Shown piece by piece: positions 1 to 6,836 of a stretch of DNA of 7,791 nt. Positions within the stretch are counted from its first letter, which is position 1. The number at the start of each line of letters is the position of its first letter. A program made the position numbers and the translations under genes. Under the pieces are notes generated by a model. That model was given only the letters and a program-made list of their open reading frames with translations, was not told where the DNA came from and searched no databases. The stretch is from Chitinivibrionales bacterium (GTDB taxonomy: Bacteria > Fibrobacterota > Chitinivibrionia > Chitinivibrionales > JANQEN01): the NCBI GenBank assembly GCA_030593665.1, contig JAUVGS010000083.1:1-7791 (forward strand). Direction: 5' to 3'.

Positions 1-230
1 CCTTCCCTGAATCCTTTATCCTGATAAACATCAGCTCCACCATTGATAAAGTCATTCAGAGAATCATCGGGATGATTCTCATCATTCCATATTTTGTATT
101 TCTCTGTGGTGTCTCTTGTCCAACCGTTGATTTCATTGTCCGCCGGCAGGTAATCCCATGCATGATATGCATTGACGATAAAACAGAATCCACCGGCTAA
201 AACAAGTATCCATTGAATAGATTTTCTCAT
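1..230 (-). CDS. Exported DUF6599-like protein, N-terminal part (runs off the window)
   Basis: An open frame starts at the ATG at 230-228 and stays open to the window edge, giving 76 complete codons. It begins MRKSIQWILVLAGGFCFIVN, a short basic end followed by a hydrophobic stretch, so it is probably a Sec signal peptide. The mature part has LPADNEINGW near residues 29-38 and, near residues 63-75, the string FINGGADVYQDKG followed by FRE. From memory this matches the DUF6599 pattern (a 'LP..I.GW' opening, then 'Y.NGGA..Y...GF'). DUF6599 has no established function, so none is assigned. A weak ribosome site, AGGA, lies about 7-8 bases before the ATG. A 259-bp gap with two operator-like palindromes separates it from the upstream gene, so it probably has its own promoter and regulator. 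The family call is moderately sure; export is more certain. Confidence 0.6.
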   Translation of the reverse strand, partial: MRKSIQWILVLAGGFCFIVNAYHAWDYLPADNEINGWTRDTTEKYKIWNDENHPDDSLNDFINGGADVYQDKGFRE

Positions 231-283
231 ATTTTTATCCTATTGCAACTGATTGAATAAATACAACTATTTCCTATATAGCA

Positions 284-295
284 GAAAACGTTCTC
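284..295. promoter_or_regulatory. LacI/GalR-type operator candidate (proximal site)
   Basis: GAAAACGTTCTC is a 12-bp palindrome around a central CG with one mismatched pair. It shares AGAAAACGTT and a TC at the matching right-arm position with the perfect palindrome at 416-431. It ends 53 bases before the ATG of the DUF6599-like gene and just upstream of a possible TATATA -10 box, so a bound repressor could block transcription. The two sites could be bridged by one tetrameric regulator through a DNA loop; that is inference. Confidence 0.5.
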
Positions 296-415
296 ATGCT
301 TAATTTTACAACTTTCTTTTCTTGTCTACCTATTAGTTGGAAATTGATGCAGTGAAGCGGCAAAAGCTGTTTATATTAATATAATACTATTTTTTTGCAT
401 TAGAAGATGTTATTA

Positions 416-431
416 CAGAAAACGTTTTCTG
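416..431. promoter_or_regulatory. Perfect 16-bp palindrome, LacI/GalR-type operator candidate (distal site)
   Basis: The sequence CAGAAAACGTTTTCTG is identical to its reverse complement, with a central CG. AT-flanked palindromes centred on CG are the usual form of LacI/GalR-family operators. A further GAAAAC half-site follows at 436-441, forming an extra inverted pair with 424-429. The centre lies 134 bp upstream of the centre of a second, similar palindrome. The regulator is not in the window. Confidence 0.55.
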
Positions 432-489
432 GTTGGAAAACAAAACATATAATCTTGTCATTGTGGAATGATATTCCCAAACTACGAGG

Positions 490-2946
490 TTAATATCGCA
501 ACAAAATCACTTTACGAACCAGAGTGACCAGATCCGTTTCCAGAACTATAAAATATACTCCTGGTGCTATACGCCGGCCATCGCTCCCTTCCCGGCAATA
601 ATCATGCGTTCCCGGCAAAAAGGTGTTTTCAATTATACGTGCCTGCTTCCGGCCTGCGGCATTAAAAATACCCAGCCGCACTAGTGTCCTTTTGTCAATG
701 GTAAAGTACCCGCTCACCTTTCCACCGAATGGGGAATTTACAAATAGCGAAACCGACGGAGCAACCGGCGGGGCAGTACAGTTTTTGGAGTCGGTCGTAG
801 TGCTCAAATTTCTTTTGTGAATGCCAAGTCCGGGAGAGCCTATCCATACCATAGAAGAATCGGCTGGCTCAAAAGCCACCGGAACCGCAAACGGCCAGGT
901 AAGCCCCTCGTTGATCTGCTCCCAGTTCTGACCACCATCCCCCGAATAGAGGACACCGTGAGAACCGGAAGGATCTCCCCCGGCTTCCAATGCCCGTGAA
1001 GAAGTTGCGATAATAATATCGGGGTTGATTGGGGAAACAGCGCAACGGCGCATATAATCATCATCTAATATTTTTTCCCAATTATCGCCGGTATCAGAGC
1101 TTCTGTAAAGCCCCTTGCCGGATCCGAATACCGAAACATAAACCCGGCCGGCGTTATGCGGGTCAGTAACAATGCCGAAGACCCCGGCAAATCCCCACTC
1201 CCAAAAAGAGCCGCTGCCGCTGATGTGCGGACTACCGACCTGTGTCCAGCCATCTCCTCCATTAATGGAACGCCACAAACCACTTTCTCCCCCGGCATAA
1301 ACCAGATTGCCGCTAAACCGATCAATGGCCGTAAACCGGCATCCGCCGTTGGTAAAAACCAGACTCCAGTTGTAACCGTCATCGGTGCTTCGGTAAACAT
1401 TGCCCTTCGCCGTGACAAACAAAACACGGCTATCTTCCGGGCTGTTCGGATCCACACTGATGCCCATAACTTCCTGCCGAGGCAGTCCGGTATCCGCAAT
1501 TTCCCAACTGTCCGGATTACCTTTCTTGCTGCTTCGAAGGAGATAGGTAGGTTCTTCTCCGTTCTGGAAAGGCGACAATGTTGTCCATACGACCCCTGCA
1601 CGGGCAGGGTCAGCGGCAATAGCGGCCGTGTTGCCGCCGTAACCATTCCAGCCACCGGTATGCTCCACTGTATTGCAGAACGACCAGCTTGCACCGTGAT
1701 CCTGACTACGCCAGATACCAATATCAAAAAATCCGGCATAGATCAAATCATGGTCTGCTTCGCTGATAACAATAGCCATCATATTCACATTGTCAACCCC
1801 GCGTGAAAGCCAGCGCCCGGCGCCCTGAGTGCCTGTTTCGTTGCAATACAATTGAGTTACGTTTCTGCCACGATCCAGGGTGCCGTACACAAATTGTGAA
1901 TTGCACCAATACAACCTGTCCGGATTAGACGGGTCCTGGGTCGGCGCGAACAAGTTCGCGTTATAAACCCAGTGAGCCAGAGACCAGCCCCACACCCAGT
2001 CATCCACACTGCTCACTTTTGTCCAGGTGCCTGTCGAACCCGCGGAAGTGGATTCCCAGATTCCCGAACTATTCTCCCAGGGATAATTCCTCCGCAATTC
2101 CGCCATGCGAATCGTTTGAGATTCTTCGGTGTCCAGCCAGATGTATCCACCGCGATTTGTTACCGGCGCCCAGTTATTTCCGCAATCATTGCTGCGGTAA
2201 AGGTATCCGGAATTGCTCCCGTCCGCTGATGCCCAGATAACGGCCGGGTTGAATTTATCCGCGGCAATATCAACCACGGTATCGGATATGCCGCTTGATA
2301 CCAAAGTCCAGCTATCTCCCCCGGTTGTACTGAGGAACAAATCCGCCGGGCCTTCGGCAAAACGCCCCTCTCCGGTTAAAACATAAATTGTATCGGAAGT
2401 ATTTACCCCTAATTGAAGCTCAAGGATCCGATGGCCGGTGGGAATACTCTCTGAAACCAGACTCCATGAAAGACCACGGTCAATTGTCTTATAGATCTGA
2501 CCTTCGTTTGAATTCCATACCGGATGCCAGCCTGCGTACCCGATATCCGCATCCACCGCCGAAAAAACCATAGACTCAATGTAACCTGACCCAAGTACAG
2601 ATTTAAAGGAAACGCCATTATCCGCTGTCCGGTATATGCCCTTATCGGTGCCGACATAGTAGATATCGTGATTGAGTGGATCGAATGCGAAACAGGCAAC
2701 ATGCGTTGCAGTCATACCCTGGCTTGCACCAATATTATCCCAACTCTCCCCCTGATCATGGGTACGATAAGCTCCACTCAAATCACTTCCGACCAGTAAA
2801 ACACCTGATGGGCCGGCTCCCGCACGGGCAAACCATCCACCGCCACCTGGATTGGTGCTCTGCCAGGTACCAGGAATACCATTGACCTCTGTGATTGACA
2901 AAAGAGTGATAAATAGTGTGGTTGTAAAAAGTATTGTTTTTTTCAT
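490..2946 (-). CDS. Secreted BNR/Asp-box repeat protein, GH74/sortilin-like propeller with T9SS-type tail
   Basis: The 818-residue protein opens with a signal peptide (about 1-23). About ten Asp-box-like motifs (S/T-x-D-x-G-x-x-W type) lie near residues 61-70, 106-115, 153-162, 205-214, 251-260, 413-422, 519-528, 559-568, 615-624 and 667-676, the mark of seven-bladed or double propellers such as GH74 xyloglucanases, sialidases and VPS10/sortilin proteins. The N-terminal GGGGW (34-38) and GSDLSGAYR (53-61) resemble the start of GH74 enzymes, where an Asp in the TDVGGAYR-like motif is catalytic; D55 is the equivalent here. The second catalytic Asp could not be placed, so xyloglucanase activity is unproven and a binding role is possible. 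Residues about 740-818 look like a T9SS type A sorting domain (GIFNAAGR, then APGVYF and a basic-hydrophobic end). The start follows an A-rich leader with only a weak AGAG 13 bases upstream. It ends with TAA and is probably the last gene of the operon. Confidence 0.8.
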   Translation of the reverse strand: MKKTILFTTTLFITLLSITEVNGIPGTWQSTNPGGGGWFARAGAGPSGVLLVGSDLSGAYRTHDQGESWDNIGASQGMTATHVACFAFDPLNHDIYYVGTDKGIYRTADNGVSFKSVLGSGYIESMVFSAVDADIGYAGWHPVWNSNEGQIYKTIDRGLSWSLVSESIPTGHRILELQLGVNTSDTIYVLTGEGRFAEGPADLFLSTTGGDSWTLVSSGISDTVVDIAADKFNPAVIWASADGSNSGYLYRSNDCGNNWAPVTNRGGYIWLDTEESQTIRMAELRRNYPWENSSGIWESTSAGSTGTWTKVSSVDDWVWGWSLAHWVYNANLFAPTQDPSNPDRLYWCNSQFVYGTLDRGRNVTQLYCNETGTQGAGRWLSRGVDNVNMMAIVISEADHDLIYAGFFDIGIWRSQDHGASWSFCNTVEHTGGWNGYGGNTAAIAADPARAGVVWTTLSPFQNGEEPTYLLRSSKKGNPDSWEIADTGLPRQEVMGISVDPNSPEDSRVLFVTAKGNVYRSTDDGYNWSLVFTNGGCRFTAIDRFSGNLVYAGGESGLWRSINGGDGWTQVGSPHISGSGSFWEWGFAGVFGIVTDPHNAGRVYVSVFGSGKGLYRSSDTGDNWEKILDDDYMRRCAVSPINPDIIIATSSRALEAGGDPSGSHGVLYSGDGGQNWEQINEGLTWPFAVPVAFEPADSSMVWIGSPGLGIHKRNLSTTTDSKNCTAPPVAPSVSLFVNSPFGGKVSGYFTIDKRTLVRLGIFNAAGRKQARIIENTFLPGTHDYCREGSDGRRIAPGVYFIVLETDLVTLVRKVILLRY

Positions 2947-3002
2947 TCGATATTGTTTTCTCTAATTGGTTGCGCTATGTTCCACTTCTATTATACTAAT
3001 TA

Positions 3003-3947
3003 TTAGCGATAGAATACATAGATTTTTTTTGTCATAACACCATTTGAGGTCACTACTGAAACGAAGTATACTCCCGAAGAAAAACCACCGAGATTTAAAG
3101 TAGTATTAGAATCGCCCCGATTCACGACAGCGCGACTGATCGTCCGCCCTTCAGAATCAATGATAGTAATACTACTCCCGCCGGTGCCCGGGATATGCAT
3201 TTGAAGGCTATTCCCACTTTGTCGCATGTAGAATCCTTTGTCTCTCTTGCTGACATTCTCCTGTGTCGCGGTATTATCCGAATAGGTAACAGTCAGCTTC
3301 GGGCGCAGATTCGGAACCGCATATTCACCTGAGTGAAAATAATTTTCCTGATTAAGTGAGAATTGTAACCCCCATCCTCCTGTTACAAGAAGGATAAAAC
3401 CGTGGTTTTCTACCTTACCGTTAACCATATCAAAAACGAAGTCGCTTACATCCCAATCAAACCATATATTGTTATTATCCGGATACTCATAAAAATCTCC
3501 AATTACCGAGGTATCAAAATCGCCGCCGGGCTTAGACCAGGGATTTTTCCAGTTTGTACCGTTTTCGCTCCATGCCTTTGTAATTCTAAAAACAGCATAA
3601 TCTTTGCATTTGCCAACATGCCCTATAAAATTATGAAATTTATATATTTCCAGCACCGCGCTTTCAATAGTAGATTTTGGCGGTATTAAAGAGAGATCAA
3701 ATTTCAGAGCCACCCGGGCCAGACGAGGGTTGTTATCACCTCAACAGGTAAAATTGCCAATGGCAAGAACGTCTTCCTTTCCTTTTGCCGGGAGGAAATA
3801 CTCAATATCATAAATTAATTTGGCATCTTCGCATCCGGTATATCCGCTAAGACCGTTTTGGAGAACAACAGTTTCTCCGGTAACTAAAAAGAGGAATCCG
3901 GCTGTAAGAGCAAGTAACAGGGCGTAGTTTTTTATTTTCATGCGCAT
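3003..3947 (-). pseudogene. DNRLRE-domain secreted protein interrupted by an in-frame TGA
   Basis: The ATG at 3947-3945 begins a signal peptide (MRMKIKNYALLLALTAGFLF) followed by ETVVLQNGLSGYTGCED, typical of the start of a DNRLRE domain. At codon 69 (3743-3741) the frame meets TGA, then continues in the same frame with GDNNPRLARVALKFDLSLIP, the conserved core of that domain, and runs to TAA at 3005-3003. The full frame would be 314 residues: DNRLRE to about residue 223, then a T9SS type A sorting-like tail at about 244-314 (SITIIDSEGR, SSGVYF, final KKIYVFYR). The GTG at codon 79 lies inside the conserved core and lacks a signal peptide, so it is unlikely to be a true start. DNRLRE domains occur in secreted polysaccharide-associated and adhesive proteins; here it would be a surface partner of the lyase. 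The TGA may be a nonsense mutation, a sequencing error or a recoded codon; a decayed gene is the default reading. The start has only a weak GAG ribosome site. Confidence 0.75.
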
Positions 3948-3969
3948 CTTATGTCTCGATATTTTTAGG

Positions 3970-4018
3970 TTTTAGATAGTACGAAATATGATTATAATAT
4001 AATCAAAATTATCTAAAA
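3970..4018 (-). repeat. Two-tier AT-rich inverted repeat spanning the lyase stop codon
   Basis: TTTTAGATA (3970-3978) and TATCTAAAA (4010-4018) are perfect 9-bp inverted arms separated by 31 bases. Inside lies GATTATAATATAATC (3990-4004), itself an inverted repeat of 7 bases around one central base. As minus-strand RNA, the outer arm starts in the last codons of the lyase gene and includes its stop, and the other arm lies before the DNRLRE gene. The stems are AT-only or nearly so and no T run follows the distal arm, so it is not a standard terminator. A role in mRNA processing or stability is possible but unproven. Confidence 0.5.
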
Positions 4019-6795
4019 ACAACCAGTTTTTTGACGAGTAAAGAGTTGTAATACTTTAACCTGACAAAATACACGCCACATCCCATAGCTGGTTGATTAT
4101 ATGACTGTGCGCGCCACCTGACCGAGTGGCATCCTTCTGCAGCGTGCTGTTTCCGGTAATGAAACAATCGTCTCCCTTGAGCATTGCAGACAGTAATTGC
4201 AAACTCCCCATCCTCCGGAAGGTTAACCGAGAATCTCACACTCTTTCCACCGATTATTTGTGCGTGAATATCCGCATTGTCATTCAGGTTAAAAAGGGAT
4301 TTTTCTTTGATGGGTGTTATTGTTGTGTCAACGAAAAGCGGCGCGGCTCTGTCTATGCGATCCGGATCAAGTCTGAAAGTGTAACTTGTGTCGGGGCTCT
4401 GAAAAGAAATGTATTTTCCCCCGGCGTTTTCCTGTACAACACACGTAACAACCGGCGATTCGTTCGCGGGGTATGCCTCAAGCATTGTAATGAACATCGT
4501 GTTTGAGTTTTTTGTCTTGTTATAGATTTTGAGAGCCGGGATAGAATCCATTTCTTCACCGCCGGTTCCGACGATTTTCTGTTTCCATGTTTGCAAAGCA
4601 CCATTATACGGTTCAATAGATGTAATAAAGAGCGCACCGCTGTCACCTTCTACTTTGCATGTGTTTGTATCTACCTGTTCAAAGGGGAAGTCGGCATGCA
4701 GGTATGATTCAAACAAAGATGCGGTATCTGTTTTAAATTCGTCAGCTATTACCCAGCAGTCCGGTCTGATAAACAGGACATGCCGGAGAAACTCTTTGAG
4801 TCCGGCTTCCTTTTTATATGCCGGTGTTACATCGCCAATAATATAATCATACTTTTTTGTGGTATCCACACGCAGTATACGCGCACCTCTGCTCTGCTGA
4901 CAGAGAAGGTCGCCGCTGAACCATGCGTTGCCTTCACCTTCCTGCCCCACGCCATTTATCAGCGCAGTGTTTTGATACGCCGTTGTTTTAAGGGTATAGC
5001 CATCGTCAACAATGAGCCGGTCACCGTGGGCAAAAAGCTGGAAAGCTCCCGCGTCAGGGTGTACATGTCCACCACCGGGATCATAGGTAAAATTTTTAAT
5101 TGCGTGATGACCAATATGCGGGCCGCACTTAAAGGCAAAAAGCGATTCACGACCGTGCCATCCCGACCGCATATAAACAATATCCATATCATTAAAATGT
5201 TTCAGGATTGGAAGATTATCCGGCGGTACCGGCGGCACGGAAGGATCTACCCAGATCAGATTCAGAAACCGGGCGCTACCGCCGCAATAATCTTCATTGT
5301 CAAGCTTGTCCCCCAGCCACTGCGCGCATCCATTTTTATACTCCGCGGCCAGTCTGCGAAGCATATAGTCCGGACCGTACCAATCGTAGCGGGGGCCGTC
5401 CGCGAATGTCATAAGACTTGAACTTTTTTTGGCGTAAGCCTGCGGCAGCATGCCGTAGAGTCTGAACAGGTGAGTATTCATAAACCATTTATTACCGCCA
5501 TAAAGATCCTCCTCAAGCAAATCCCTTGCAAGATCCATAAATTTCAGCAGGTTTTCAAGGCCATAAGACCAGTAGGGAATCCCTTCATGTGAAGCTCCGT
5601 CCGGCCCAAGTGCGGCCATGGTTGTTTTAAATTTTTCAAGAGGAAGGAGTATCCAGCCGTCTACATCACTGCTATCGCCAAAGAGTGCCAGACCAGCCGC
5701 GCTAAGCCCTGCCATATTGACCCACTGGTGATTCTGAAGATATGAATCGTGCCACCAGATTTCTTTATTCACCAGTTTCTGAAACATGAATTCACCACGA
5801 CTCAGCAAACAACCGCGCACTGAGTCAAGGGTGTTTGAATCCAGATCATGAAAGAGCCAGTCATACGCGAGAGCCATACCGTATAGTTGATGCCCGGCAG
5901 CCAGATCAGTACCGTCAATTTTTTCAAGACCCCAGGTGGGATATCCGGCAGAGACAAGCATGAATTGTTTTGCCGCGGTCAGGTATTTCTGATCATCGGT
6001 CAACCTATACGCCATAGCCAGATGGGGCATCATGTTGCCGACAGGTCTTTGCCACAATTGTTCATTATTACTACCCGTAGTCGTATATGTTGGCGGACCA
6101 TTATTTACCCCATTGTCAGCAATCGACAGCATCTCACTCAGAAGCGTGGTGTACGGTTCACTGCTTATTTTCAAGTTTAGGTCTGCGAATTTCTCAGCGG
6201 TTAGATATAAGCGTGGATGCTGTGAACTCAGCGAATCAAGCGGAGCGGGGATAGTGTCAAAGTGATAAGGATGGGGAGTAAAGTCATCGATCTCAAGTAA
6301 AAACACATTGTCAACAATGGCATCCATGTAGACAGGAGTGTTGGTGCCTTTTTCAAAAGCAATCAAACCGCCGTTGGCTTCTGCGATACATTCAAACTCT
6401 AAAAAAAGCTTCTGCCACCCACCATTAATGATGACATATTTTGATGAACTTACACGGCCGATACCCGAACCGTCCTTTGTGTATTCCACTTTAAAATAGG
6501 GCGCAAAGAGCGGTAAAACGCTGTCAATAGATATCCAGCTTGTAAATCTGTACTTCTGCCCTGCCTGTAGAGTAAATTGTTTACCGTATGCGTAATTCCA
6601 GCCGGTTTCCTGTTTACCGGTAACCCGCATTACCTTTCCGCTATCCGGATTACTGACAACCTTTGTCACTATACCGGCGCGTGGAATCCATGCAGTATCA
6701 TTTTCAAAATCATTGAAAAAAATAGTGTCGCCCGGGAAAGCGGTGACCGTTGCGAAAAGAAAAAGACAGATATGTACGATGTTTATTTTACGCAT
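4009..6795 (-). CDS. Heparinase II/III-like polysaccharide lyase with N-terminal CBM-like domain and T9SS-type tail
   Basis: The 928-residue protein has a signal peptide (about 1-20) and a beta-sandwich, carbohydrate-binding-like domain (about 23-168, opening TIFFNDFEND). The alpha/alpha toroid (about 190-520) begins HPRLYLTAEKF, as in DUF4962/heparinase II N-terminal domains. It carries NHQWVNMAG (355-363) and GASHEGIPYW (400-409), whose Asn, His, Glu and Tyr are candidate active-site residues. The heparinase II/III C-terminal beta domain (about 525-820) contains GGGHVHPDAGAF (574-585), with H577, H579 and D581, then DDGYT (597-601). In Pedobacter heparinase II the matching histidines act in catalysis and zinc binding. 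The usual HNT motif reads QNT at 608-610. Residues about 850-928 form a sorting-like tail (ITVCNAQGRR, GCGVYF, KKLVVF). It probably cleaves an extracellular uronate-containing polysaccharide by beta-elimination; the substrate is unknown. AGGGAG at 6809-6804 supports the start. It ends with TAA. Confidence 0.88.
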   Translation of the reverse strand: MRKINIVHICLFLFATVTAFPGDTIFFNDFENDTAWIPRAGIVTKVVSNPDSGKVMRVTGKQETGWNYAYGKQFTLQAGQKYRFTSWISIDSVLPLFAPYFKVEYTKDGSGIGRVSSSKYVIINGGWQKLFLEFECIAEANGGLIAFEKGTNTPVYMDAIVDNVFLLEIDDFTPHPYHFDTIPAPLDSLSSQHPRLYLTAEKFADLNLKISSEPYTTLLSEMLSIADNGVNNGPPTYTTTGSNNEQLWQRPVGNMMPHLAMAYRLTDDQKYLTAAKQFMLVSAGYPTWGLEKIDGTDLAAGHQLYGMALAYDWLFHDLDSNTLDSVRGCLLSRGEFMFQKLVNKEIWWHDSYLQNHQWVNMAGLSAAGLALFGDSSDVDGWILLPLEKFKTTMAALGPDGASHEGIPYWSYGLENLLKFMDLARDLLEEDLYGGNKWFMNTHLFRLYGMLPQAYAKKSSSLMTFADGPRYDWYGPDYMLRRLAAEYKNGCAQWLGDKLDNEDYCGGSARFLNLIWVDPSVPPVPPDNLPILKHFNDMDIVYMRSGWHGRESLFAFKCGPHIGHHAIKNFTYDPGGGHVHPDAGAFQLFAHGDRLIVDDGYTLKTTAYQNTALINGVGQEGEGNAWFSGDLLCQQSRGARILRVDTTKKYDYIIGDVTPAYKKEAGLKEFLRHVLFIRPDCWVIADEFKTDTASLFESYLHADFPFEQVDTNTCKVEGDSGALFITSIEPYNGALQTWKQKIVGTGGEEMDSIPALKIYNKTKNSNTMFITMLEAYPANESPVVTCVVQENAGGKYISFQSPDTSYTFRLDPDRIDRAAPLFVDTTITPIKEKSLFNLNDNADIHAQIIGGKSVRFSVNLPEDGEFAITVCNAQGRRLFHYRKQHAAEGCHSVRWRAQSYNQPAMGCGVYFVRLKYYNSLLVKKLVVFR

Positions 6796-6803
6796 TATTA
6801 TTT

Positions 6804-6809
6804 CTCCCT
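6804..6809 (-). promoter_or_regulatory. Ribosome binding site of the lyase gene
   Basis: On the minus strand AGGGAG lies 8 bases before the ATG at 6795. It is the only strong Shine-Dalgarno sequence before a start codon in the window; the other three visible starts have weak or A-rich leaders. This fixes the lyase start and suggests it may be translated more strongly than its neighbours. Confidence 0.7.
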
Positions 6810-6836
6810 GCGCGATAAATGATTATTTAGAGCTAT

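Larger units (their letters stand above)
231..489 (-). promoter_or_regulatory. AT-rich intergenic control region upstream of the DUF6599-like gene
   Basis: This stretch lies between the stop of the BNR-repeat gene and the start of the DUF6599-like gene, and no coding frame is supported in it. It is AT-rich and carries two operator-like palindromes (284-295 and 416-431), a 14-bp AT palindrome at 371-384, and a short GGAAT/ATTCC inverted repeat at 465-477. On the minus strand, TATATA at about 275-280 is a possible -10 box some 45 bases before the ATG. The first operator would then sit between -10 and -35, a repressor-like position. No convincing -35 box was found, and no GC-rich hairpin followed by a T run marks the end of the upstream operon. 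The exact promoter is therefore inference. Confidence 0.4.

Noticed and set aside
371..384. TTATATTAATATAA perfect palindrome as an operator or terminator
   Set aside because: It is pure AT in an AT-rich gap, has no second copy and no T run or GC stem, so chance is a sufficient explanation.
465..477. GGAAT/ATTCC inverted repeat as terminator of the operon
   Set aside because: The stem is only five pairs and no T run follows on the minus strand.
1065..1739. 224-codon open frame on the minus strand in another frame
   Set aside because: It overlaps the BNR-repeat gene entirely, and the repeat motifs are only in the main frame.
1156..1806. 216-codon open frame on the plus strand
   Set aside because: It lies wholly inside the BNR-repeat gene on the opposite strand, with low-complexity composition, no recognisable domain and no ribosome site. 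It is an antisense shadow.
3003..3713. Separate 236-residue gene starting at GTG 3713
   Set aside because: The GTG encodes Val within the conserved RVALKFDLS core, there is no signal peptide or ribosome site, and the same frame continues upstream through the TGA into the signal-peptide half.
4780..5421. 213-codon open frame on the plus strand
   Set aside because: It is antisense to the beta domain and toroid of the lyase, whose frame contains clear catalytic motifs. Its own translation shows no family features.
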